A stretch of 52,182 nucleotides of DNA from Micromonospora trifolii (GCF_022229005.1 NZ_JAKKFD010000063.1:1-52182); one strand, 5' to 3'; shown: positions 1-8,608, counted from the stretch's first letter. The notes: generated by a model from the sequence alone, not told the origin. Numbers and translations are program-made.

Positions 1-50
1 CGCGGCCCGGCGCGGCGCGGCGCGGCCCGGCGCGGCGTGGCCCGGCGCGG
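1..50. repeat. GC pentamer array (CGCGG/CCCGG units)
   Basis: Ten near-perfect 5-bp units alternate between CGCGG, CCCGG and CGTGG, with no A and a single T. The array may continue to the left of the window. It directly precedes a large palindrome (59-139). No gene is read through it. Confidence 0.75.
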
Positions 51-58
51 CCGGTGGG

Positions 59-139
59 CATGATCGACTCGGGGTTCTGAAAGTCGGGGCATCCAGGGCC
101 TCGGGACCCCGCGACTTTCAGGAACGCGAGTCGATCATG
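59..139. repeat. Large imperfect palindrome, type A (about 81 nt)
   Basis: CATGATCGACTCG at 59-71 is exactly complementary to 127-139. Further in, TGAAAGTCG at 78-86 pairs with CGACTTTCA at 112-120. The centre is about 25 nt. The arms are clearly less GC-rich than the surroundings. The element lies downstream of the reverse-strand PemK-like gene, so it could terminate that transcript, but it has no T-run and its size suits a dispersed palindromic repeat better. Whether other copies exist cannot be seen from this window. Confidence 0.7.
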
Positions 140-173
140 GCTGGCGACCGGCCACCAGGATGGTCCGGGTGGT

Positions 174-710
174 TCAGGAGGTGGGGAGGTGACGCAGGCT
201 GCGGACCTTCCGCCACAGGTCGGCGTCGCAGCGGCCGGCGTGGTCGGCGAAGGCGGCCGAGCTGAGTCGGATCGGCTCGGTGAGGCTGAGGTAGCTGTCG
301 TGCTCCGCGCCCGGGTCCCAGTCCCGGGTGGGAATCCGCACGTGGTCGTCCCGGTCGCTCTTGTCCTGGCTGGTGATCTTCAGGACGTCGGCGCCCCGGG
401 AGTCGGCGCGCAGCACCAGACACGGGCGCACCTTCGACCCGCTGCCGTCGGCGTACGGCACGTCGGCCCACCAGATCTCACCGGGCGCCGGAGTGCCGCC
501 GTGCCGGTCGGTGTCACGCGGGCGGGGCTTGGTGGACGGCCGCTCGGCGCCACGGGGTCGTGGCGGGGTGGAACGACGGCCACCGGTGCCGCCCCGACCC
601 GGCCGGGTGCCCGCACGCCGGTTGGCCACCCGGTGCCGCCAACTGTTCCACGCCCAGCCGGCGGCCACCGCCAGCAGGATCGCCACCGCCCAGAGCAGTG
701 CCTCGGGCAT
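174..710 (-). CDS. PemK/MazF-family protein with N-terminal membrane anchor
   Basis: The protein is 178 aa. Residues about 4-20 form one hydrophobic segment (LLWAVAILLAVAAG). A basic Arg/Pro/Gly-rich stretch runs to about residue 75. The last 100 residues carry the PemK/MazF fold signature: PGEIWWADVPY, then KVRPCLVL, then VLKITSQ. These hold the Arg and Thr/Ser expected at the ribonuclease active site of that family. MazF enzymes are normally soluble mRNA interferases of about 110 aa paired with an antitoxin. Here no antitoxin gene is adjacent and the domain looks membrane-tethered, so toxin function is doubtful. The start was chosen because two Shine-Dalgarno copies (GGAGGTAC twice) precede it and the hydrophobic segment follows at once. 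Reverse-strand neighbours are absent; it stands alone. Confidence 0.75.
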   Translation of the reverse strand: MPEALLWAVAILLAVAAGWAWNSWRHRVANRRAGTRPGRGGTGGRRSTPPRPRGAERPSTKPRPRDTDRHGGTPAPGEIWWADVPYADGSGSKVRPCLVLRADSRGADVLKITSQDKSDRDDHVRIPTRDWDPGAEHDSYLSLTEPIRLSSAAFADHAGRCDADLWRKVRSLRHLPTS

Positions 711-822
711 CCGTACCTCCGTACCTCCGCGTCCCGGCGACCGCCGGTCGCGCCGTCCGGCGATCCTTGCACGCCGCCGCCCGTGCCGCCCGCCAACCAC
801 ACCGCCGTCTCCCCACCCGCGC

Positions 823-891
823 CGATCTTGCACGTTCGGTCGCCGAGATGCGCGGAACGCCCCCTATGCCGCGACAGCAAATGCAAGATCG
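823..891. repeat. 69-nt palindromic repeat, type B, copy 1
   Basis: The left end reads CGATCTTGCAC (823-833) and the right end reads GACAGCAAATGCAAGATCG (873-891). The outer 10 bp pair perfectly and the stem continues imperfectly. A second copy of identical length lies at 52089-52157, with related central sequence ending in ATGCCG(C/G)GACAG. The element sits in the divergent spacer between the PemK-like gene and ligA. Confidence 0.85.
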
Positions 892-995
892 CGGGGAGGG
901 TGGCAGGGGAGGCGGCGCGGGCGGGCGGGCGGGCGGCGGATTGTCCCACCGGCCCGATACGGTGCCGGAGTAGCGTGATCAGGGAGGTCGCAGGC

Positions 996-3149
996 GTGTC
1001 CGAAGGTGGCGGTGTGTCCGAGGAGCAGATCGGTCAGCAGGTCAGCCCGGCGCAGGAGGCGGCGGCCGGGGCTGAGCCGACGCCGCAGGCCCGGGAGCGG
1101 CATGCCGCGCTCAGTCAGGAGTTGACCGAGCACCAGTACCGCTACTACGTCCTGGACGCGCCGACCATCCCCGACGCCGATTTCGACAGGCAGTTGCGCG
1201 AGTTGGAGGCACTGGAGGCGGAGTTTCCGGCGCTACGGACGCCGGATTCGCCTACCCAGCGGGTGGGCGGCACGTTCTCCACCGACTTCACAGCGGTCAC
1301 CCATGCCGAACGGATGCTCTCGCTCGACAACGCCTTCGCCGACGAGGAGTTGGCGGCCTGGGCCGAGCGGGTCGAGCGGGACGCGGGCGGACCGGTGCCC
1401 TACCTGTGCGAGCTGAAGGTCGACGGGCTGGCGATCAACCTGACCTACGAGAACGGCCGGCTGGTCCGGGCCGCGACCCGGGGCGACGGGCGCACCGGTG
1501 AGGACGTCACGGCAAACGTGCGCAGCATTCGGGACGTGCCCAGTCAGCTCGTCCCGTCCGCCGAATTCCCGGACATTCCCGAGCTGGTGGAGGTCCGGGG
1601 CGAGATCTACTTCCCGATCGCCGCGTTCGCCGATCTCAACGCGGGTCTGGTGGAGCAGGGCAAGGCGCCCTTCGCCAACCCCCGCAACGCCGCCGCCGGC
1701 AGCCTGCGACAGAAGGATCCACGGGTCACCGCCACCCGGCCGCTGCGCCTGGTCGTGCACGGCATCGGCGCCCGCCGGGGGTTCCAGCCCACGGCACAGT
1801 CCGAGTCGTACGCGGCACTCAAGTCGTGGGGTTTGCCGACCAGCGACCGGTGGCGGGTCGTCCCGGACCTGGCCGGCGTCGCGGAGTTCATCGCCTACTA
1901 CGCCGAGCACCGGCACGACGTCGAGCACGAGATCGACGGCGTGGTGGTCAAGGTCGACCCGGTCTCCATCCAGGGCCGGCTCGGGTCGACCAGTCGTGCC
2001 CCCCGCTGGGCGATCGCCTTCAAGTACCCGCCGGAGGAGGTCACCACCAAGCTGCTCGACATCGACGTCAACGTGGGGCGCACCGGCCGGGTCACCCCGT
2101 TCGCCGTGCTCGAGCCGGTGCGCGTGGCCGGCTCCACAGTCGCGCTCGCGACCCTGCACAACGCCCGCGAGGTGGAGCGCAAGGGGGTGCTGATCGGCGA
2201 CACGGTGGTGCTGCGCAAGGCCGGCGACGTGATCCCCGAGGTGCTCGGCCCGGTGGTCGATCTGCGGCCCGCCGATGCCCGGCCGTTCGTCATGCCGACC
2301 AGTTGCCCGGCCTGCGGCACCCCGCTCGCGCCGTCGAAGGAGGGCGACGTGGACATCCGTTGCCCCAACACCCGCAGCTGCCCGGCGCAGTTGCGGGAGC
2401 GGGTGTTCCACCTCGCCGGCCGGGGTGGGTTCGACATCGAGGTGCTCGGCTACAAGGGCGCGGCCGCCCTGCTCGACGCGGAGATCATCAGCGATGAGGG
2501 CGACCTCTTCCACCTCGACGCCGAGCAGTTGTCCCAGTCGCCGTTCTTCGTCAACAAGGACGGCAGCCTGGGCAGCAATGCCACCAAGTTGCTGGACAAT
2601 CTCGCGGTCGCCCGGGAACGGGACCTGTGGCGGGTGCTGGTGGCGCTCTCCATCCGGCACGTCGGCCCGACCGCGGCCCAGGCGCTCGCTCGGCACTTCC
2701 GGTCGATGGACGCCATCGACGCGGCCACCGAGGAGGAGCTGTCCTCCGTCGATGGCGTCGGGCCGACCATCGCGGCCAGCATCCGGGAGTGGTTCGCTGT
2801 GGACTGGCACCGCGAGGTGGTCCGCAAGTGGGCCGAGGCCGGTGTACGGATGGCCGAGGAGGCGGTCGACGAGGGGCCGCGCCCGCTGGAGGGGATGACA
2901 GTGGTGGTCACCGGCACACTCGCCGGCTATTCGCGTGACCAGGCGGCCGAGGCCGTGCAGAGCCGGGGCGGCAAGGTCAGCGGGTCGGTCTCCAAGAAGA
3001 CGAGCTTCGTCGTCGTGGGCGACAACCCCGGGTCGAAGGCCGACAAGGCCGCCAGTCTCAAGGTGCCGGTGCTCGACGAGGACGGGTTCCGGCTCCTGCT
3101 GGACGCGGGCCCGGACGCCGCCCGGGACGTCGCTCAGCTGGGCGGCTGA
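996..3149 (+). CDS. ligA: NAD-dependent DNA ligase LigA
   Basis: This is the essential replicative ligase that seals nicks (Okazaki fragments, repair) using NAD+. It is 717 aa, the usual length for actinobacteria. The N-terminal part carries the adenylation motif ELKVDG with the nucleotidyl-lysine at residue 141. An OB-fold follows, then a four-cysteine zinc finger at residues 437, 440, 456 and 462, helix-hairpin-helix repeats (HVGPTAAQAL, VDGVGPTIA) and a C-terminal BRCT domain from about 632 to 707 (VVVTGTL). The reading frame stays open far upstream by GC bias. The GTG at 996 is preferred because AGGGAGGT lies 7 nt before it and the protein then starts at normal length; a second GTG at 1014 is possible. 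No clear terminator follows. Confidence 0.97.
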   Translation: MSEGGGVSEEQIGQQVSPAQEAAAGAEPTPQARERHAALSQELTEHQYRYYVLDAPTIPDADFDRQLRELEALEAEFPALRTPDSPTQRVGGTFSTDFTAVTHAERMLSLDNAFADEELAAWAERVERDAGGPVPYLCELKVDGLAINLTYENGRLVRAATRGDGRTGEDVTANVRSIRDVPSQLVPSAEFPDIPELVEVRGEIYFPIAAFADLNAGLVEQGKAPFANPRNAAAGSLRQKDPRVTATRPLRLVVHGIGARRGFQPTAQSESYAALKSWGLPTSDRWRVVPDLAGVAEFIAYYAEHRHDVEHEIDGVVVKVDPVSIQGRLGSTSRAPRWAIAFKYPPEEVTTKLLDIDVNVGRTGRVTPFAVLEPVRVAGSTVALATLHNAREVERKGVLIGDTVVLRKAGDVIPEVLGPVVDLRPADARPFVMPTSCPACGTPLAPSKEGDVDIRCPNTRSCPAQLRERVFHLAGRGGFDIEVLGYKGAAALLDAEIISDEGDLFHLDAEQLSQSPFFVNKDGSLGSNATKLLDNLAVARERDLWRVLVALSIRHVGPTAAQALARHFRSMDAIDAATEEELSSVDGVGPTIAASIREWFAVDWHREVVRKWAEAGVRMAEEAVDEGPRPLEGMTVVVTGTLAGYSRDQAAEAVQSRGGKVSGSVSKKTSFVVVGDNPGSKADKAASLKVPVLDEDGFRLLLDAGPDAARDVAQLGG

Positions 3150-3303
3150 CCCCGCCGACGGCTGGCCGGGGCGACTGGCCGCGTATACCAACTTAATTAC
3201 GACTACGACCGATTCGTGACTGTCATACCGGGAAACTGGGGGCCGAGGGCGTTTCATTGGGTCACGGCGTGCGCACCGGCACGCCGATGGTCGGTCGGGA
3301 GGT

Positions 3304-5976
3304 GTGGTGGAGGTCGCCGACCCACGCAACTCGCTTCCTGCGGGACGGGTCGCACCGTTCGCCGCCTTCGTCGCCGGCATCCTGGCGGTGGCCGCGCTGA
3401 CCGCCGCCGTTCCACTCGCGACGCTCCCCGGTGAGCTGTCCCAGCTGCCGGTGGCGTTCTGGACGATGGCCGCGCTCGCCGTGGTCTGCGACGCGCGCCC
3501 GTTCGTGCCACCGGGGCGCCGGCAGACGTCGGCGGTGTTCCCGTCCACCTGCTTCACCTTCGCGATACTGCTCGGCTGGGGTCTCGGCCCGGCGGTGGTG
3601 GTGCAGGCGGTGGGCGTCGTCGTCTCGGGTTGGCGGATGCGGCACGCCGCGTGGCGCACGGCGTTCAACGTCGGCCAGTACGCGTGCGCCCTTGCCGCCG
3701 CGTACGGGGTGATCCAGCTCGGCTCGGGCACCATCTTCTCCGGTGGGCGGCTGCACTGGACCGACGTGGCCGCCGTCGGCGGTGCCGCGCTGGCCTGGTT
3801 CGTCGTCAACTACGGGTTGGTCAGCTGGGCGGTGCGGCTGCGGTTCGGGGACCGCTGGTGGCCCACCGTCCGCCAGGGGCTCGGCTTCGAGTTGCTCTCC
3901 ACCGGCTCACTACTGCTGCTCGCCCCGGTGCTGGTAGCGGCGGCGCGGGTCAGCGCCGCGCTGATCCCGCTGGTGCTGGTGCCACTCTTCGCCGTCTACC
4001 GGATGGCGCGGTTGACGAACGAACAGCAGCACCTCGCCGCCGCCGACCCGCTGACCGGGCTGCCCAACCGCAAGGCCCTGCTGGCCGAGGTGGCGGAGCA
4101 GGTGCACCTGCACGCCGAGCGGACCGCCCGTGGTGAAGCCGACGGGCAGCTCGCGCTGCTGCTGATCGACCTGGACCGCTTCAAGAACGTCAACGACGCC
4201 CTCGGGCACGCCGTGGGCGACCGGCTCCTGGTCGAGGTCAGCGCCCGGCTCACCGACATGCAGCCCCGACCACAGATGATCGCCCGGCTCGGCGGCGACG
4301 AGTTCGCCATCGTGATGACCGGGCTCACCGACGTCGGTCAGGCGCGGGAGTTGGCCGACCGGGTGGTCGAGGCGCTGGCCGAACCGGTGCCGCTCGACGG
4401 GCTGCCGCTGGACGTGGGCGGGTCGATCGGGATCGCCCTCTTCCCGGAGCACGGCGAGGACTTCGCCACCCTGATGCGCCACGCCGACGTCGCGATGTAC
4501 GACGCCAAGCACCGCAACGACACGGTGGCCGTGTACGCCCCGGAGTCCGACCACAACTCGGCCGAGCGACTCGGCCTCCTCGCCGACCTGCGTCGCGTAC
4601 TGGAGGCCAGCCCCTCGACCGAGGCGCCGTTCGACGCCGACGCCGAGCCGGCAGGTCAGGGCCAGGGCGAGGATGCGCAGCCGGACGGGACCGGCCGGCA
4701 CGGTGTGCCGGGCGACCCCGAGCGGACTGCCGACGTACCCCTCGTCGCGTCGGCGGAGGTGCGCGGCGGTGACGGGGCGGCACTGCCCACCGGCGCCCCG
4801 GCCGAGGGCGTGCTGCCCACCGCGGCGCCGGGCCGGTCCGTGCCGGCGGCGGACCCGGCGCCGACGCTCGCCCCGGCGCCACCGGGAGCTGGCCGGTGGT
4901 GGGCGCGCCGTCGGCGCACCGACGCCGAGCTGGCGCACTCCGATGAGCTGATCAACCGGATCGCCACCGGAGCCGACCCGATCCGGGGTCGCAACGCCCG
5001 TGCCACTGTCGGCGGCACCCGTTCCGGTCCGGCCCGGGAGCGGCGCGTCGGCGGCGGGATCGGTCGGCGGTCCCCGAACGGGAGCGCGGTGGGCAAGGGT
5101 CGCACCGGGGGGCGGCGGGACGTCGGCCCGGGTGCGCCCGGGCAGCCACTCGAACCGACCGGGTGGGCGCACGCGGACGAGCCGGCCGACGACGCCGGGG
5201 AAATCACCATGTACTACCAGCCGCAGATCGCCATCGCGACCGGCGAGGTGGTCGGCGTCGAGGCCCTGCTGCGGTGGCGACACCCCCGGCGGGGCATGGT
5301 CGACCCCGAGGAACTGATCCGGGTCGCCGAGCAGAGCGCCGTGATGCGACTGCTCACCCGTCGTGTCGTCGACGACGTGGTGGAGCAGCTCGCCAAGTGG
5401 TCGGCGGCCGGCATCAGCCTGCGCGCCGCCCTGAACGTGAGCGTGCGCGACCTGCACACCGGCGAGATCGCCGACCAGATCGCCGACCGGCTGGCCCGCT
5501 ACGGGGTGCCGGCCGAGCGGCTCCAGGTCGAGATCACCGAGGGGGCGTTGATGGCCGACCCGCGTCGGGTGCTGGCCACCATCTCCCGGCTGCACCGGAT
5601 CGGCGTGGCCATCGCGCTGGACGACTTCGGCACCGGCTACTCCTCGCTCCAGCACCTGCGGCGGTTGCCGCTGTCCGAGGTGAAGGTGGACCGGTCGTTC
5701 GTCCTCGGCATGGCCGACGACGCCGACGACGCGGCGATCGTCCGGTCGATGATCGAGCTGGCCGGCGCGCTGGGGCTGCGGGTGGTCGCCGAGGGTGTCG
5801 AGGACGAGCGGACCTGGCGGATGCTGCACGCCGCCGGCTGCGATGCCGCTCAGGGCTGGTTCTACGCCCGGCCGATGCCGGCCGAGGAGTTGGTCACCTG
5901 GCTGGCCCGGTACCGGCCGGTGCGCCCGACCGGCGGGCACCCGCAGCCGGATGTCGCCCGCCGCCCCACCCGCTGA
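3304..5976 (+). CDS. Membrane GGDEF-EAL protein (c-di-GMP turnover)
   Basis: The protein is 890 aa. About eight hydrophobic helices fill residues 15-230 and form a membrane sensor region. The diguanylate cyclase domain follows, with DPLTGLPN near 245 and an intact GGDEF at 330-334. Residues about 435-635 are a low-complexity Ala/Pro/Arg/Gly linker. The C-terminal phosphodiesterase domain has EAL at 653-655, NVSVRDL, EITEGAL, DDFGTGYSSL near 773, KVDRSF and EGVEDE, so both domains look catalytically complete. Net cyclase or hydrolase activity cannot be read from sequence. The start is uncertain: GTG 3304 and GTG 3307 both lie very close to GGGAGGT. It stands between ligA and gatC on the same strand with its own 154-bp spacer. 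Confidence 0.92.
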   Translation: MVEVADPRNSLPAGRVAPFAAFVAGILAVAALTAAVPLATLPGELSQLPVAFWTMAALAVVCDARPFVPPGRRQTSAVFPSTCFTFAILLGWGLGPAVVVQAVGVVVSGWRMRHAAWRTAFNVGQYACALAAAYGVIQLGSGTIFSGGRLHWTDVAAVGGAALAWFVVNYGLVSWAVRLRFGDRWWPTVRQGLGFELLSTGSLLLLAPVLVAAARVSAALIPLVLVPLFAVYRMARLTNEQQHLAAADPLTGLPNRKALLAEVAEQVHLHAERTARGEADGQLALLLIDLDRFKNVNDALGHAVGDRLLVEVSARLTDMQPRPQMIARLGGDEFAIVMTGLTDVGQARELADRVVEALAEPVPLDGLPLDVGGSIGIALFPEHGEDFATLMRHADVAMYDAKHRNDTVAVYAPESDHNSAERLGLLADLRRVLEASPSTEAPFDADAEPAGQGQGEDAQPDGTGRHGVPGDPERTADVPLVASAEVRGGDGAALPTGAPAEGVLPTAAPGRSVPAADPAPTLAPAPPGAGRWWARRRRTDAELAHSDELINRIATGADPIRGRNARATVGGTRSGPARERRVGGGIGRRSPNGSAVGKGRTGGRRDVGPGAPGQPLEPTGWAHADEPADDAGEITMYYQPQIAIATGEVVGVEALLRWRHPRRGMVDPEELIRVAEQSAVMRLLTRRVVDDVVEQLAKWSAAGISLRAALNVSVRDLHTGEIADQIADRLARYGVPAERLQVEITEGALMADPRRVLATISRLHRIGVAIALDDFGTGYSSLQHLRRLPLSEVKVDRSFVLGMADDADDAAIVRSMIELAGALGLRVVAEGVEDERTWRMLHAAGCDAAQGWFYARPMPAEELVTWLARYRPVRPTGGHPQPDVARRPTR

Positions 5977-6032
5977 CCCGGCACGAGGGTCGCTGGAGGG
6001 GGAGTCGGGGACGCGGCACCGGAGCGGAACAA

Positions 6033-6059
6033 TAGACTCGCTCCGGTCACCGCGTGTCA
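6033..6059 (+). promoter_or_regulatory. Possible gatCA promoter (-10 TAGACT) with degenerate BldD-like site
   Basis: TAGACT at 6033-6038 is a plausible -10 box about 85 nt before gatC, without a recognisable -35. TCACCGCGTGTCA at 6047-6059 keeps the outer positions of a BldD box (TNAC and GNGTNA) but fails at the two central conserved positions, so BldD binding is only a weak possibility. Confidence 0.3.
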
Positions 6060-6121
6060 CGCTCCACCTGTCGCGCGGCCGGCACACCGCCCGACCAGCA
6101 GGAATTCAGAAGGGGGCACGG

Positions 6122-6427
6122 ATGGCCGCCATCTCCCGCGAGGAGGTCGCGCACCTGGCGCGCCTGTCGCGGCTCGCCGTCACCGAGGAGGAGCTGGACA
6201 CGTTCGCCGGCCAGCTCGACGTGATCCTCCAAGCGGTCGCCCAGGTCGGCGAGGTCGCCGCCGCGGACATCCCGCCGACCTCGCACTCGGTGCCGTTGAC
6301 CAACATCTTCCGCGAGGACGTCGTCACGCCGTGCCTGACCCCGGAGGAAGCGCTGTCGGGCGCGCCCGACGCCGAGGACCAGCGGTTCCGCGTACCGCGG
6401 ATCCTGACCGAGGATGTGGCCTCATGA
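6122..6427 (+). CDS. gatC: Asp-tRNA(Asn)/Glu-tRNA(Gln) amidotransferase subunit C
   Basis: This is the small scaffold subunit of the GatCAB complex, which amidates mischarged Glu-tRNA(Gln) or Asp-tRNA(Asn) in the cytoplasm. The 101-aa protein has the typical start ISREEVAHLARLSRLAVTEEEL. The conserved middle is PPTSHSVPLTNIFREDV, which wraps between GatA and GatB, and the end runs APDAEDQRFRVPRIL. AGAAGGGGG about 5 nt upstream supports ATG 6122. Its stop overlaps the gatA start as ATGA, so translational coupling of the two subunits is likely. Confidence 0.96.
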   Translation: MAAISREEVAHLARLSRLAVTEEELDTFAGQLDVILQAVAQVGEVAAADIPPTSHSVPLTNIFREDVVTPCLTPEEALSGAPDAEDQRFRVPRILTEDVAS

Positions 6428-7899
6428 GCGATCTGATCAGCATGACCGCGACGGAGATCGCAGCCCTGGTCGCGGGGGGCGAGACCTCCGCCGTCGAGGT
6501 GACCCAGGCGCACCTGGACCGGATCGCCGCTGTCGACGACCGGGTGCACGCCTTCCTGCACGTCGACACCGACGGCGCGCTCGCCGCGGCCCGTGCGGTG
6601 GACGAGCGCCGGGCCGCCGGCGAGGAACTGGGCCCGCTCGCGGGTGTGCCGGTCGCTGTCAAGGACGTGCTCGCCACCCGGGGCGTGCCGACCACAGTGG
6701 GGTCGAAGATCCTGGAGGGCTGGCGCCCGCCGTACGACGCGACGATCGTGCAGCGGCTGCGGGAGGCCGGCACGGTGATGCTCGGCAAGACCAACATGGA
6801 CGAGTTCGCGATGGGCTCCTCCACCGAATACTCGGCGTACGGCCCGACGCACAACCCGTGGGACCTGAGCCGGATCCCGGGTGGCTCGGGTGGTGGCAGC
6901 GCCGCCGCGCTGGCCGCGTACGAGGCGCCGCTGGCGATCGGCTCGGACACCGGCGGCTCGATCCGCCAGCCCGGCGCGGTCACCGGCACCGTCGGCGCCA
7001 AGCCCACCTACGGCGGCACCTCCCGTTACGGGCTGGTGGCCTTCTCCTCGTCGCTCGACACCCCCGGCCCGTGTGCCCGTACGGTGCTCGACGCGGCCCT
7101 GCTGCACCAGGTGATCGGTGGGCACGACCCGCGCGACTCCACCTCGATCCCGCAGCCGGTGCCGGACGTGGTGGCGGCGGCGAAGCTCGGCGCTACCGGT
7201 GACCTGACCGGTGTGCGGCTCGGCATCGTGAGCGAGTTCGTCGGCGAGGGCGCCGAGCCGGGCGTGATGGCCGCGTTCCGTGAGTCGGTCGACGCGCTGA
7301 CCAAGATGGGCGCCGAGGTCGTCGAGGTGTCCTGCCCGACGTTCGCGTACGCCCTGCCGGCGTACTACCTGATCGCCCCGAGCGAGTGCTCCTCCAACCT
7401 GGCCCGGTTCGACGGTGTCCGGTTCGGCCTGCGGGTCGGCGACGACGGCAACCGGTCGCTGGAGGAGGTCATGTCGCTGACCCGGGAGGCCGGCTTCGGC
7501 CCGGAGGTCAAGCGCCGCATCATGATCGGCACGTACGCGCTGTCGTCGGGTTACTACGACGCGTACTACGGGCAGGCGCAGAAGGTCCGGACGCTCATCA
7601 CCCGGGACTTCACCGCCGCGTTCGAGCGGGTCGACGCGCTGATCTCGCCGACCACCCCGTCGGTGGCGTTCCCGATGGGCGCGCGGACCGCCGACCCGTA
7701 CCAGATGTACCTGGCCGACCTGTACACGATTCCGACCAACCTGTACGGCGGGCCGGGCATCTCGGTGCCCTGTGGGCTCTCCGAGGGGCTGCCGGTCGGT
7801 CTCCAGGTGATGGCCCCGACGATGGCCGACGACCGGATGTACCGGGTCGCCGCCGCGTTGGAGTCCGCAGTCGGCACGTTCACCCCGCCGGCGCTCTAG
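6424..7899 (+). CDS. gatA: Asp-tRNA(Asn)/Glu-tRNA(Gln) amidotransferase subunit A
   Basis: This is the glutaminase subunit of GatCAB, 491 aa and an amidase-signature enzyme. It releases ammonia from glutamine and channels it to GatB. The Lys-Ser-Ser triad is visible: Lys80 in VAVKDVLATRG, then the Gly/Ser-rich PGGSGGGSAAA, then the nucleophile region GSDTGGSIRQPGAV. The C-terminal half keeps MIGTYALSSGYYDAYYGQAQKVR, normal for GatA. The start overlaps gatC by 4 nt. A perfect hairpin lies 16 nt behind the stop, so gatCA ends as a transcript here; gatB lies 750 bp further on, beyond a reverse-strand gene. Confidence 0.97.
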   Translation: MSDLISMTATEIAALVAGGETSAVEVTQAHLDRIAAVDDRVHAFLHVDTDGALAAARAVDERRAAGEELGPLAGVPVAVKDVLATRGVPTTVGSKILEGWRPPYDATIVQRLREAGTVMLGKTNMDEFAMGSSTEYSAYGPTHNPWDLSRIPGGSGGGSAAALAAYEAPLAIGSDTGGSIRQPGAVTGTVGAKPTYGGTSRYGLVAFSSSLDTPGPCARTVLDAALLHQVIGGHDPRDSTSIPQPVPDVVAAAKLGATGDLTGVRLGIVSEFVGEGAEPGVMAAFRESVDALTKMGAEVVEVSCPTFAYALPAYYLIAPSECSSNLARFDGVRFGLRVGDDGNRSLEEVMSLTREAGFGPEVKRRIMIGTYALSSGYYDAYYGQAQKVRTLITRDFTAAFERVDALISPTTPSVAFPMGARTADPYQMYLADLYTIPTNLYGGPGISVPCGLSEGLPVGLQVMAPTMADDRMYRVAAALESAVGTFTPPAL

Positions 7900-7914
7900 A
7901 CCGGGTGTCACAGT

Positions 7915-7948
7915 ATCGGCGCCGAGGGACCTGTCCCTCGGCGCCGAT
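7915..7948 (+). terminator. gatA intrinsic terminator
   Basis: ATCGGCGCCGAGGGA at 7915-7929 and its exact complement at 7934-7948 form a 15-bp stem with a 4-nt loop, just downstream of gatA. The T-run is poor (CGTGTGTCT), as is common in actinomycetes. It lies 27 bp before the end of the convergent membrane-protein gene and may serve both strands. Confidence 0.8.
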
Positions 7949-7975
7949 CGTGTGTCTGGACGGGTTGGGCGTCGA

Positions 7976-8530
7976 TCAGGGCTGGTTCGGCGGCCCGGCG
8001 AGGTAGCGGCGGGCCTCCCGCAGACCACGCCAGCGGTACCAGGCGGCACCTCCCCAGAGCAGGAGCAGCAGTACGGCCAGCACGCGGCCGAACGGGCGGA
8101 CCGGGTCCACCAGGGGCGGCAGTTGACTGAGGAAGCCCACCGTGAACAGCACCAGCAGCCAGCGTTGACCAACGCGGGACCGAGCCTCCTTGCGAGCCAG
8201 CGCGTCCAGACGAGGGTCGCCGGTGGACCCGTCGCGCAACGCCTGCCCGATCCGCCGCCTGGTTGCCGGATCGGCACCGGCCGTCCGGGGTATCCGCCTG
8301 ATCAGCCGACGGCCGAAGACGAGGGCCACGACCGCGCCGACCAGCGACGGGATCAGAATCATCGCGAACGCCGCGAGGAGGTCAGACCCACCGGTGTCAC
8401 CGTCGACCATCGCAGCGGTGCCCATAACGGCCGCGCCGACCACGACGGCCGCGGCGACGACGTACGTGCTGCGGCGGTGCCGCCCCTGCGGCACCTGCTC
8501 CTCGGAGGCGACACGTTCTCCGCTCGTCAT
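7976..8530 (-). CDS. Conserved-type membrane protein of unknown function
   Basis: The protein is 184 aa and the family is not recognised. Two hydrophobic helices lie near residues 20-40 and 48-68 (TYVVAAAVVVGAAVMGTAAMV and LLAAFAMILIPSLVGAVVALVF). A charged cytoplasmic-looking stretch follows (RRRIGQALRDGSTGDPRLDALARKEA in part), then two more helices near 125-165 and a basic tail, which suggests four membrane passes. It is read against gatCA and gatB and lies exactly between them, divergent from gatB. The start MTSGERVASEEQ was chosen because longer versions would run into gatB; upstream Shine-Dalgarno support is weak (GGGG then GGA). Confidence 0.7.
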   Translation of the reverse strand: MTSGERVASEEQVPQGRHRRSTYVVAAAVVVGAAVMGTAAMVDGDTGGSDLLAAFAMILIPSLVGAVVALVFGRRLIRRIPRTAGADPATRRRIGQALRDGSTGDPRLDALARKEARSRVGQRWLLVLFTVGFLSQLPPLVDPVRPFGRVLAVLLLLLWGGAAWYRWRGLREARRYLAGPPNQP

Positions 8531-8608
8531 TGTCGTTCCGTACCCCGCTGTTGGTAACGCCACGCACGCCGGACGAAACCCGGCCGAGGATTGATCGGGC
8601 AACCCCAT

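Noticed and set aside
189..995. Long in-frame extension of ligA to position 189
   Set aside because: Open by GC bias only; it overlaps the reverse-strand PemK-like gene and the type B palindrome, and a strong ribosome site points to GTG 996.
1233..3809. 858-codon reverse-strand ORF opposite ligA
   Set aside because: Low-complexity His/Gly/Arg/Val-rich translation with no recognisable domain; a shadow of the ligA codon bias. Similar long ORFs opposite the GGDEF-EAL genes, gatCA, gatB, ilvB and serA were rejected likewise.
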